NCBI GenBank assembly: GCA_003427395.1
Contig: BFEA01000297.1
Coordinates: 420,571-462,328, forward strand
Reading direction: 5' to 3'
Origin: Chara braunii
Taxonomy: Eukaryota; Streptophyta; Charophyceae; Charales; Characeae
DNA: 41,758 nt
Below, piece by piece: positions 20,850 through 30,941 of this stretch. The notes under the pieces are model-generated. The model searched no databases, had not been told where the DNA came from, and saw only the letters and a program-made list of their open reading frames with translations. The stretch's first letter is position 1. The number at the start of each line of letters is the position of its first letter. The translations under genes were made by a program, and so were the position numbers.

Positions 20850-21184
20850 ATTTTTTCTTGTTTTTCTTTTTTCTCATTTTTCATTTTTCTTGTTGTTCTT
20901 TTTTTCTCGTTTTTCTTTTCATAGGAATACGTGCACTGGCCCTAAGGGTCTTTACCAATTTAGAATGAATCTTCTGCAGAACGTGGAATAATACGCCACC
21001 TTATGTTTTGTTTTTCTTGTTTTTTTTTTTTCTCATTTTTCATTTTTCTTTTTGTTCTTTTTTTCTCGTTTTTCTTTTCTTAGGAATACGTGCAGTGGCC
21101 CTAAGGGCCTTTACTCACCAAATGCACAAAATACAAAACATATGGTGGCGTATTATTCCACGTTCTGCAGAAGATTCATTCTAA
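20850..21184. repeat. T-rich direct repeats and 52-bp inverted repeat
   Basis: A T-rich unit ending AGGAATACGTGCACTGGCCC (20850-20955) recurs at 21000-21115 with CAGTGG. Around the second copy, 20960-21011 and 21133-21184 are inverted copies of each other over 52 bp with one mismatch, containing CTTCTGCAGAACGTGGAATA. The layout looks like a small foldback or MITE-like element. The left part may extend into the gap. Confidence 0.85.
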
Positions 21185-21463
21185 CTTAGCACAGTAGTGC
21201 AGCCAAGCCCTAAGACTCACGTGCAGTGACTAACAGGCCCTAGCTACGTGAGCAACCCATAACTGCTGAAACACAGACCTGAAATCGAATCTTGAGTATA
21301 TATCGGGCCAGCTCATGCTCTATTTCATATTCACTGCCTGCCTCGATTTTGGTGGGGGGGTCTGCGCTACATGTTTGCGCAGACCCTTCAGATAGCCTGC
21401 ATGGGCTATCTGAGCTCTGTTAGGGGGATTCCCCCACCCCCTCGGAAAAAAAAAGGACCTTAC

Positions 21464-21530
21464 ACACGCACGCACACACACACGTACACACACACACACA
21501 CACACACAAATTCACATACACACACTGTTC
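21464..21530. repeat. (CA)n microsatellite
   Basis: CA repeat with a few interruptions, after a short poly-A run. Confidence 0.9.
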
Positions 21531-21799
21531 TGTTTTTCTTTTTTTTCTTTTTCCTGTTTCGCCTAGGGCTTTGGCCCACAGCCCCCCCTAAGCACCGTCG
21601 CCGCTCCCCACGCTGCCCACAGCCCCCCCAAGCACCGCTGCTGCTCCCCACACTGCCCAAAGCACCACCCCACCCCGCCCACCCCCCTTCGCAAAACCGT
21701 CAATCGCGTTCAGGGGCGTTCAGTGAACGCGCGTTCACTGCGTTCATAAACTAAACGCGGCACGCGCGTTCAATGAACGCGCGGTAATAAGTCGCCTTC

Positions 21800-23116
21800 A
21801 GTAAGGGCGTCGGGCCTTCCGGATAACCGCGCCTGGTGTTCTGGTCAGTCGGGCATCGAACGTGGACTCTTTTCGCCAAGGCGGGGGGCAGTGGGCACAG
21901 CAGGTGTGGCCGTGTCGAGGACGAGGACAGGTGGATTGGATCCCTGTGGATCGACGATGCCAGGCGGCACAATCGACGGACGAGGGGACGACGATGAGTG
22001 CTCCGCTGCGGAGGTCGTGGGACGAAAGGTTTGGGATGATCATCGGCAACAATCGCGTCAAGCGAGCACGTCCGACATAACGAGAGGGGTGGTGAAGATT
22101 AATGTGGGGGCGGATGATATATTCGGCGTTTGCGATGGTGCAAGGGCGAAGATTGCGCGGCAGACGACGGGGGCAATGACGAGGACGAGGACGACGACGG
22201 GGAGATGGAGATTTGTCCAGTAAGGAGGAAGCGGGGAGGGTCAAGGGCCACAAACATGTTTACAGAACCGCGCGCGGGGCGGAGAGGCAAGAAGGGTGTG
22301 GAAGATACGTCAGCAAGCGAGGGAGCAAAAAGCAGGGATTTTTGGACCGTGGAGCACATGATTGCTCTGATCCGAGCTAAAAGAGACCAGGATTTGCATC
22401 TGGCCGATCTGGGGCACAACAGCGGAAGGATGAAAACGAAGACATTGAAGTGGGACGACGTCGAGAAGAGGCTCGTGCAGATGGGGGTGACGAGTAGAAA
22501 GGCCGTGGACTGCGGGAAAAAATGAGACAACCTGTACCAGCAGTTCAAAACCGTGCACAAGTTCATGGGAGAATCGGGGAAGCCTAATTTCTCCACACTA
22601 ACGTCGGGGGAGAGGAAGGAGCGGGGGTTCGACTTTCGGATGGATGAGCGTGTGTATTCGGAGATGACGGCCATGTCCAGGGGCGATCACACTATACACC
22701 CCACGAATCTCGCGGACACGGGTGCAGCTGGAGGTGTTCAAATGGTCGGCCCACGTGGAGGTCGGAATGAAACCGACGGTAGTGAGGGATGCGGGGATGG
22801 ACAGGACGACGATTAGGGATCGACGAGGGATTCAACGTTCAGCTGTGGTGGTGGTGGCGGGGGCGGCAAACGGAAGAATGTAAGACAGCAGACCTTCGAC
22901 ACGATTGCGGATGTCATGAAGGAGCACGGGAATCTGATGGCGACGACGGTGGACAGTGCGAGCAACAGGCAGTGCTCAATTTTGACGAGGCAATGCGACA
23001 TTCTCGAGCGAGAGCTAGAAGTGCAGAAGGAGCACTACGTGAAGGCCGACCAGGCGAACTTCATGATGTGCAACGCCCTTCTCGAGATTGTTAAAGCGAT
23101 CCGCGAACGATCCTAA
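21800..23116 (+). pseudogene. Harbinger Myb/SANT-like gene, 3' part
   Basis: The partner protein of Harbinger transposases, which in this superfamily binds DNA and helps bring the transposase to the nucleus. VVKINVGADDIFGVC (about 22090-22135) is followed by a frame change. Then come an acidic stretch (DEDEDDDGEMEICP) and the Myb/SANT-like domain: RDFWTVEHMIALIRAKRDQD, KTKTLKWDDVEKRLVQMGVT and SRKAVDCGKK, then a TGA (22523-22525) where Trp is expected. DNLYQQFKTVHKFMGESGKP and ERGFDFRMDERVYSEM continue in frame. After a TAG (22814-22816) a Gly run and KRKNVRQQTFDTIADVMKEH lead into a coiled-coil-like tail (SILTRQCDILERELEVQKEH), ending at TAA 23116. Three separate lesions make it a pseudogene. 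Confidence 0.8.
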
Positions 23117-23859
23117 CGTCGCTCAGCCACACATGTCCAACGTCCACACGAATACCGCGTGTGCACTTCCAAAGCATCACCGTTGTCGTCGTATTGCGTG
23201 CTGCAGTGCGGTGATGGGTAGGTTGTGTAGAGACGGCGGGTCGTTTTTACCCGCACAGTTTTTTTAAGCGTGGATTTGTTTGATGACTGTGAAGGGTATT
23301 TATTGTTGTCATGCCCTGCGGCGCATCCTTCGGTTGTACAGTAGGTCCTCCGATTTTGTATTTTGTTTAACGACTGGTGTTGTGAGGCGTTGCCGCCACG
23401 CATGGATGGCGATCTACCAGGGTCTTCTTTGGGGGTGACGGAGAAGGAATAGGTGGCAGGGTGTGTTTTTCGGGCGGGAGGGGATAATGGCGGACAGGGG
23501 TGCCTCGAGTTTTTGGGGGTGGCGGACGAAGGATACGTGGCAGGCTCTTTCGACCTCCCCCAGGGTCCTTCTGCGTGCCCACATGCGTTGTTGGCCATGC
23601 GAGGGATCACCAGCAGCCGGCACGGGAAATGGTCCGTGCACGATCGGCGAAGGGGCGGGTTGTTGTGGAAGGCGAGGCGTGTCCATGGTGTACTGCGAGA
23701 GCGCGCTATGTACAAAAGGAGAGTCCGAGCATCATTCCGTATCACATTGATTCAATTCCCATGGCTCCAACGGTACCGTCTGTGCACTGAGTCGTCGTCG
23801 CGCGCCTGCACATCCGCTTCGCTGCTCCACGCTTCCGCTTCGGGCTCCGCGGGCAGTGC
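23117..23859. other. Spacer between Myb-like gene and second gene
   Basis: No supported gene. The plus-strand frames here are open because of high GC content but have no recognisable domain. It may hold the 3' UTR of the Myb-like gene and the promoter of the next gene. Confidence 0.4.
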
Positions 23860-24225
23860 CCCTTCATGTGCATCAAGCACGTGCTCCTTTGTGGTCGCCA
23901 TCATTGTCGCGGCTCCGCGGCCAGTGCCCCTTCATGCGCATCATCCACGTGCTCCTTCGTCCACGTGCCCGTTGTCGACCTCCACGCGTCCTCCGTCCAC
24001 GTGCTCCTTCGTCGACGTGCTCCTTCGTCCACATGCTCCTTCTTCCACGTCCTCCCTCGTCCACGTGCTCTTTTTCGGTCGCCATCGTTGTCGCAGCTCC
24101 TCGGCCAGTACCCGTTCATGCGCATCATCGACGTGCTCCTTCGTCCACGTGCCCGTAGTTGACCTCCACGAGGCCTTCGTCCACGTGCTCCTTCATCCAC
24201 GTCCTCCTTCGTTCACGTGCTCCTT
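23860..24225. repeat. CTCCTTCGTCCACGTG minisatellite
   Basis: Short units around CACGTGCTCCTTCGTC repeat many times. At a higher level a block of about 187 bp is duplicated: GTCGCCATC...GACCTCCACG at 23892-23985 and again at 24079-24172. CACGTG (a G-box core) is present in many copies just upstream of the next gene. Confidence 0.9.
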
Positions 24226-24245
24226 ATTTTCGAGTTGTGGACGAG

Positions 24246-25849
24246 ATGGCCCCGAGGAGCGCCTCAGGGAAGGGCAGGAAAGATAGCGGAGTAAGGGGGG
24301 GGGGGGGGGAACCCAAAAAGGCAGAGGCCACGTGTCAAAGTCAAAAAGGCACCGTGTTGATGAGGCAAGCTCCGAACACACTGACGACTTTCAGGCAGAC
24401 GAAGTGGTGATGGTGGATGCGCAAGGGACGGCAGGGGCGATGCGATTGGGTTTTGGGCGGGATGGGGTGTCGAGGGAACAATTGTCCGCTCTCAAATAGA
24501 GCGTCGTTGTTGGTGTTGTCGGGGCGTTGCCAAGGACCCCGAAGGCAGCAGGGGTTGTCATCACAGAGGCGCGCGTGTCGAGGCCACTTCTGGCGGTGGT
24601 AGGCCAGGGTCAGCCATGTCAGCCACTCCCCCTGCAACAGGCGAGGGCTTCAGGGGGAGGGAAAACACTGTCCGCACAAAAGGGCAAGGCGACGGCGAGC
24701 AGCAGTTGGACGGCAGCGGCGGATCACACCACTAGAAGCGGACTCGCCGAAGGTGCGGAAGAGGGGAGGGTCGACGACATCCGCCGCGACGATGGGAGAA
24801 GAGATGGAAAGCGGGAGGGCGATGATGACGACGACGACCATCCACTTGTTACGAGGTTGAAGGGAGCCGCAAAGGAGGATGGTCTCGAAGAGAGGTCGAA
24901 GTTATGGGTTGATTGCGACGCTTTATGGGGTCAGGGCCCGGGGAAACCCTTCAGGGAGGCGGTAGGCGACTGCACGGACTACTTCGTTGCCATCGCTAAT
25001 GGAGACGCAGGATCTGAACCGCCTTTGATGCTCATAATGCCGCAGAATGATGTGTCGCACTTAAAGATCGAGGACCTTGCGCAGCGTGAACCAGCTCTGC
25101 GCAGAGCACGCAGCATGGAGAAACTGGTGCTGCGCACCATCCACGGCTGGATCTTCAAATCGTCGTCGAGGTCGACTGACTTCGCTCGTGCAGAGTCGTA
25201 CATCACCGTCGACTTTGCTACAGACGTCGCACGAGCGGTTTGGCAGGGATTTGAATGGTCCAAAGTGGTTTCCCCTGCCCTCGTCTACCACACGTTGGCG
25301 ATGAAGATGGACGTGCCTCTGTGGTTCGCGGGGGTGAAGATTGTGGACCGGCCGGAAGACAACGACATGGCGGCGCGGCAGGAGGCGACAGTTCTTCGCC
25401 TGGTGGACTGCTGGACAAATGCAGTCTGGTGCGGACAATGGGCGGACGGCTGGCGCGTGAAACAGGAGAGGTTGTCGTGGCTTGCGGATTGTCTTCGAGC
25501 GTTGTTGAGCGCGTGCATGTGGATCATGCGCATGGGTGGTGACAACGACCGTTCGCACTACGAGGCGTGGTTCTACGCGTCCATGGTTGCCAAACCCACA
25601 ATGATAGCGGCGGGGTCCTACATCTTCAACTAGCGGCGACACATCTTCAACACCGCTAACCTCGTCTTGGATCGTCTAGGGAAGGCCCACCTGACGCTGG
25701 GAGATTACCCGCATTGCATTCCGGAATGGTCTGATTGCGGGTTGGTGTTCGGGCACAACGCGGCCCTGAGGAATGCAGCGGAAGCCGCAAAACACATCTG
25801 GATCGACAGCGGGCCCGCGGCGCACGACGATGGAGATGAGGGCAGTTGA
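24246..25849 (+). pseudogene. Harbinger-associated Trp-rich protein, function unknown
   Basis: From ATG 24246 the frame starts MAPRSASGKGRKDSG, passes a run of 15 G (24295-24309) and changes frame near 24330. It then reads TDDFQADEVVMVDAQG, a TAG (24497-24499) and a low-complexity, Lys/Arg/Asp-rich linker. A conserved-looking globular part follows (24900-25849): KLWVDCDALWGQGPGKPF, TDYFVAIANGDAG, EKLVLRTIHGWIFKS, VPLWFAGVKIVDRPEDND, LRLVDCWTNAVWCGQWADGW and MRMGGDNDRSHYEAWFYASM. A TAG at 25631-25633 is followed in frame by RRHIFNTANLVLDRL and AAKHIWIDSGPAAHDDGDEG before TGA 25849. I know no named domain for it. From memory, similar proteins recur in charophyte genomes. Its place between the Myb-like gene and the transposase suggests it is a third gene of the element. 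Confidence 0.6.
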
Positions 25850-27389
25850 CATGTCGGTTCGTCTGTAAGGCAGCGACGGGGTGCGGATCGTCAACGGATT
25901 GGCGCGTGGGATCACGAAACGACGAACTGTGCGTCTTCAACTGCATACGCTAGGGCACGGGCGGGATGGGTGTTGGCGGGTGTTGGTGGTTGAGCGGGGG
26001 GAAGGTGAGTTGGCCGATCCTGCGCAACTCCAACGGCGTGTCGACGTCAGGAGATGGCAGGACTGGCAGTGCGAGGTCAAACGGCGTGGCGAAGTCAGCA
26101 GATGGCGTCGTAGTAGATGTGTTGTGAACGCTTTATTCCTTTTTTTTTTGTTTTTTTATTGGAGCACACTTTATAGTTGTACTCCACAAAAGGGTTTCTT
26201 AGCTCAGTGGATGACACCTCCGAAAAGGATGTAAATGGCAGGAATAGTTCGCCTTTGGTGTGGGCCGCTTGGAGGGTGGATAGATAGGAGAAAAGTCTGA
26301 GTGGATTCCCGCCTGAGCATTGTTGTGTTATTGAATGGATTTCCTTAAATTTATGTTTCTGTGTCGACGGCGTGTGTTTGCATGCTTACGATTGCTTACG
26401 CAGTACTGCTTTTCTTGTCTTCTATGTGGGTTTATCATGTAATGCATGCGTTAATGGCCATCGCATTCTCATCCACATCTTCTTATGTATGCGGCCCTTC
26501 ATTCGATCTTAGGAATCACGGCATCATTATCATCGCCTGCACCTTAGAAAACAAAAAAAAACAAAGGAAAAAAGGAAGGAACACATTTTTATTGTCATCT
26601 TTTTTATGTTTGCTGCCCATCTTTCCGTTCACAATGCCATCGCTAAATCGTGATGATCGCCGGCACCGGACGAAAGCCCAAAAAAAAAAAAACATCAAAG
26701 GAAGGTCACCACGCAACTGTCAAAATAACCAATCTGTCGTGAGTTTTTTTTTTCTTTTTTTTTCACTGCATGTAAGTCGTTAGTGGAACCACGAAGCTTC
26801 ACCGACTGACTTTAGCAAATGCAGAGAAGTGCAGACGAGATGCATGACAGACGTTCCATGTAGTCGATAAAAAACATGTGTCCTCGAACGAAGGATAGCA
26901 GTCGGATGCACGAAGACGTCCTTACACAAACATCATAAAAAACACATATCATTGAACTTCACGGAAAACAACGCTCTAAAGCACATGCGAAACAGCAGGC
27001 TGACGAACTGCTTTGTGTCGACCCTCACCACCCGCCCTCCGGCCCCTTTCCCCCCCATCTGATTTCCCATCCCGGATTCCACGGAATTGCGAGGGAACAC
27101 CATTTCGCCGACCACAACAACAAGGAAGACCGAAAAAACAACTAGACTACCGTTGCGGCGACTACAACAACAATGAAGCCGTGTCACTGCCAATGATCGA
27201 TGAACTGGACAAGCAGTCTAGTGTCGATTACAGCAACAAACACCTAAAAACAACCCGTCCGCAACGGCAAACCCTCCGAAGTAATTGCTCGCGTAAGTGA
27301 AAGACACAAGCGTTGTGAATCGACGACGGCGGAACACGACTTCAACGAAGAAGTCTTCTATGAGAGAAATAGGCAGGTGGTAGGCAGGA
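25850..27389. other. Non-coding interior of the Harbinger element
   Basis: T-rich and A-rich runs near 26140, 26550, 26680 and 26745; no supported gene. It separates the plus-strand gene from the convergent transposase, so it should hold both 3' ends. Confidence 0.5.
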
Positions 27390-28033
27390 TCACATGTGTT
27401 TCATTCGCTCCGCCAGCGCATTGAGGAGCGTGTGTGTCGTGTGCGTCGACGTCAACATCGTCACTGGCTGCGGGGGATGATGCATTCCCAGGTCCAGTCA
27501 GCGCCTCACCCCGTTCTCGTTGACCTCCCACAACAAATTCTCGTCGAACTCGATACCGGCATCGAGCAGGATGTTGTGGAGAATGCATATGGTCGTGAAC
27601 TGCTGCGGTAGAGTGTCGAGGTTTGTCTTGTGCATCCGCAAGAAGAGCCTCCACATCCCTTTCAACCTCCTGAACGCCCTCTCCACAGCCCCTCTTGCGA
27701 TATTCTGCTTCGTGTCGAACTTTTCCTCGTCTGGGTGCTGATTGATTCCTTCGTATGGCACCACTACCCATTNAGAAGGAGGATACCCGTTGTCGCCCAA
27801 GATGTATCCGTTCGTCCTCCCCCCTCCCGACAGCATAACAGGCGGCCCACAAACCAACATTCCCTCTTCCGCGCACCTCGACAGACTTGACAGTTGGATC
27901 ACCCTAATGTCGTGGCAGCTCCCCGGATATCCAACGAACACGTCAAGCACCCGCAGATCCAGGTTCACCACCACCTGTGCAATAACGAAGAAACGGTGCT
28001 TACGATCGAAGTAGTTCTCGCTCGGCGTTGTTG
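27390..28033 (-). pseudogene. PIF/Harbinger transposase copy 2, C-terminal half
   Basis: On the minus strand PSENYFDRKHRFFVIAQVVV opens the fragment at the insertion junction. Then come LDVFVGYPGSCHDIRVIQLS, the second catalytic Asp in NGYILGDNGYP, the Glu in ARGAVERAFRRLKGMWRLF, and TTICILHNILLDAGIEFDEN. A TGA at 27498-27500 interrupts the frame. It continues LDLGMHHPPQPVTMLTST to TGA 27390-27392, which is probably the native end. One N (27773) makes a residue uncertain. It joins the N-terminal half at 30239-30941 across the inserted block. Confidence 0.85.
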
Positions 28034-30238
28034 AGCGCATCAGTCCAGCACCGCATAGGGCAGCACGGGACCTTCCCGGCCGCGTCACGCAGATGTTGGT
28101 TTTAATCCTCGTCGCGAATATACATGTGGAGCTTCCGCAAGCCGCTCCGACCGAGTGCGCCAGCCATACCCTACGACAGGATAGGGCCTACGCGAGGCAC
28201 GACTTACCTCTACCTTTCCCCCAGATGCAACCCACAATCTGCTTTCAGTCAAACAACGAAACTGGAACTGATATTGCGTATACATTCCTTTACTTAACCT
28301 GGTTCGTGTCCTGGAAGTCAACTGAAAAGTCAAAGTAGGGATGCACTCAGTATATTAAGTCAAGGCATATTAAGGAATACAGATAAAGGTTATAACTGGG
28401 TTTATAGAAGGAAAGAATATGTTACCTCTCAGTTCCTTGCCTCCAGAAATCCTCCTGAGTTCTGACAGAGCTCCCGCAATCGGTGGGTTGACTCCCCACA
28501 GAGTCTTGTTGCGGTCCTACGGGTTGCAATCCCGCCTGCTGCCTTCCTCTCAGAACAGGTTTAGACTTAGAGTAAGAAAGGTAGAAAGAGGGTTTTCAGA
28601 CTCTCGAGGTACAAGTGAGGGATAACTCAACTCATAGGAGACGACCTTGTTGCCTTGATACGCCTGAGGACCCCGCAATGGTGGCCAGAACGCGCAACAA
28701 CCAGGTCAACTGTAGTTAAACCACCTGTTGTTGACCTCTCTGACGACCCTCCAAAACCGCAGCAATACTCCTCTTTGACGAATCCAGCCTGTTCGCCCCT
28801 CATGGCTTGAAATGTGCAAGCGACACATAAGTCTCTTTCCCAGGGCCGGTCTGCTACCCATGGGTTGGCAAGGTGAGGGGCACACCAGCCAATAGGCAGA
28901 TCTGCAGTGATTTGTATTCCCCACAACCAGTCTACTGCCGCTCTGCTCAACGAGTTGGACACTGCATCGGTCAGCAGGTAAACTTCCAGTCCCGCAGCTA
29001 GCCTCCCACTACTTCATGTGGCGGGACGTGCAGCTTGTCAACGAGCAGGCAGGCTCTCAGCCCTGTCGCTCACAACCTCCTGTCTGTTGTTCCATGTGCA
29101 GGCAGGTCTTACTCTGTCCCTCTTCTGTTAACCGTGCTTGCACCTTCGAGCCGCCCCCCTTTTCTATCGGACGAAAGTACCTGGCCGTCTATTACGGCCA
29201 GGTTCAATCGCTACTCGGTTCAGGAGGGCAATAGAAGATGTTGCAAGCCGCACCTACTATGGCTTTGAAGTTCAACAGCACAACTGCTGTCTCGGAGATG
29301 CGCAAACTGAATACATCGATCGTGCCTCATCGCTCTTGCACGCTCCTGCTATCGAAACTGACGATGACGGATAAGGGGGTAAACATACGTTGACACCGAG
29401 CCGAAGCTTTGCTCTACCACTTTGCCTCAAGTGCAATTACAAACTCGAACCCTGACCGCGTCCGGTTCTCAGCAGCGGCGTGACAGAGGACCTTCGCCAG
29501 TATCCCGAATATGCGGACCTGCCAAGACGAGGCGCGCACCCAATGTCCTTGACGGTCGTGACGGCCACTGAGTCCGGCGTCGCGTCTGGTCAAGGAACAC
29601 CGGGTTATGACAAAATAATAGACGTATGACGCAAAAAAAATGGTTTATTTAGAAAGTGCCGCTTCCAATCTGATGTTACCGATGACAAAACCAAGGGGGA
29701 TAGCCCTGTCGGACCCTCAACCCCTCGGTCTATTCACACTACTCTGATATTCCCGCGTCGTCACCGCTCAATCTCGATCCCTGAATCTCTTTGATGAAAG
29801 TCGGGCGCTGTAACCGCTAGCGCTAGGCCCAAGGTTGGGTCTAGTGTTGGCGGACACCTATATAAACGAATATAATGTGACGCGCGACTTACCATAACGT
29901 TTTAATATCACCCCGTTGTCGATGTCGTTCTTCGTACGTACACACAAGTCACAGGTAGGTGGACCAATTAAGAGACAAAATCTTTTTAATCCTAGTTTAA
30001 TAAGAAATAATTAGATATGATTGGCGATCACTCCGGTCCTGGAGTTATCAGAAATGAAAATTACGCGCGCCTCTAGCCTGCGCGCCCACACACTCTCTAC
30101 TTTAGTCAACTGTCTGGTCAACGGAACTTCCCGGACGCAGTCATGCCTCGCGCGGTATAATTAAACTTTAAACCAGACTTATTTCCTGTTTCTTGCAAAA
30201 ATACCCTTGTAAGGGTATTCGCACTGACAACACATTCG
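28034..30238 (+). mobile_element. LTR-like block A (solo LTR?) in the transposase
   Basis: A 2.2-kb block splits the transposase coding sequence. On the plus strand it starts near TGTTGAGCGCATCAG and ends GCACTGACAACA, so TG...CA ends with TGTTG/CAACA inversion are possible. It contains a TATA box (TATATAAA, 29859-29866) about 370 bp before its right end, as in the U3 region of an LTR, and CCCTTGTAAGGG just inside the end. Parts match block B (31108-38722) in the same orientation: 28036-28225 with 31110-31305, 28225-28750 with 34510-34985, and 29425-30232 with 37825-38722. No coding sequence or clear target duplication is seen, so solo LTR is the best guess. Confidence 0.55.
29859..29866 (+). 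promoter_or_regulatory. TATA box in block A
   Basis: TATATAAA in a C/G-rich setting. The same position in block B (near 38345) reads CTAAATAAG, so only block A keeps a good match. Confidence 0.4.
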
Positions 30239-30941
30239 TCGGTTTGTCCACGTAGATGTGTGTGCAGTCAACTGCGCCATGGCAGTTGGGAAAATTCTTG
30301 TCCAGAAACGCCCGTAGCACGACGTGTTTCCGCACCCCTGTCGGTCACGATATCTTGTCCGCGTACACCCTCAACATAGCGGTTGTCACATCGCTCACGG
30401 CTCGAATCCCAAAAGCCCTGCCTATGTCGAAGGATGATGTGTTGTTGTCGTATGACTCTCTTGTAGCCCACCTATACAGCGCGTACGCGACGATCTGCTC
30501 CGGCTGAAGTGGCTCCCTGTAAAACGTCACCTTTCGTTGCAAATGAGACGCACCGGCTTCGGTGATGTCCATGAACACTCTCCTGGACATGCGTAGCTTT
30601 TCCTGGACATAGTTGTCTATCGCGTCATCGCACACCCGCAAATCCTCCCAAGTCCCGCCAGCTCTCCGCCTTATCCACCAACGTGGCGTCGCCCGAGGAA
30701 GCACACCGCACCCGATTACAGCGCACAGCTGAGCCACGGGCTCCGAAGTGGTAATGCAGTCCGGGGCGTCCAACACCCTCTGCAGCAAAAGCCTCTGCTG
30801 CCGCCTCGAAAGCGTTGCCTTCATGCGCCCGCCCGCCCTCTCTACTTGGAATCGACGGACAACGGCAACCGCAGCCGCCGCGACAACTGTCTTCTCCGTC
30901 GTCGACAGCACAGCACGGCCATCCCCATCGCAACCCTCCAT
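30239..30941 (-). pseudogene. PIF/Harbinger transposase copy 2, N-terminal half
   Basis: Start ATG 30941 gives MEGCDGDGRAVLSTTEKTVV. The N-terminal region follows: CAVIGCGVLPRATPRWWIRR, GGTWEDLRVCDDAIDNYVQE, KLRMSRRVFMDI, REPLQPEQIVAYALYRWATR and GIRAVSDVTTAMLRVYADKI. A TGA (30345-30347) stands where Trp is expected before PTGVRKHVVLRAFLDKNFPN. The first catalytic Asp is in CHGAVDCTHIYVDKPTN, and homology stops a few bases later at the insertion. The frame is open upstream to 31241, but that part belongs to the neighbouring repeat block, so I start at 30941. Confidence 0.82.

Larger units (their letters stand above)
20129..21789. mobile_element. Insertion in the Myb-like gene, GCGTTCA-rich ends
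   Basis: The Myb-like frame breaks at GTAA 20125-20128, and a second GTAA stands at 21783-21786. Both ends are rich in GAACGCGC/GCGCGTTC words (20130-20260 and 21705-21781). Between them are a 495-base gap, T-rich direct repeats, a 52-bp inverted repeat, a CA microsatellite and a 41-bp tandem duplication (about 21575-21657). No transposase is seen. It is probably a non-autonomous element or a cluster of small ones; the boundaries are approximate. Confidence 0.45.

Noticed and set aside
20132-20968. Reading frames of 178-278 codons across the N run
   Set aside because: They exist only because N codons are not stops.
23453-24286. A 277-codon plus-strand frame rich in Pro, Ser and Cys
   Set aside because: Most of it is the CACGTG minisatellite in translation, and other frames are open too.
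26180-26260. tRNA-like TTAGCTCAGTGGATGAC resembling an A box
   Set aside because: No acceptor or D-stem pairing and only a poor B box downstream; probably chance.
29386-29640. Possible second gypsy LTR starting near GTTGACACCGAG
   Set aside because: Only about ten bases resemble the 6160 terminus, and the following sequence differs.
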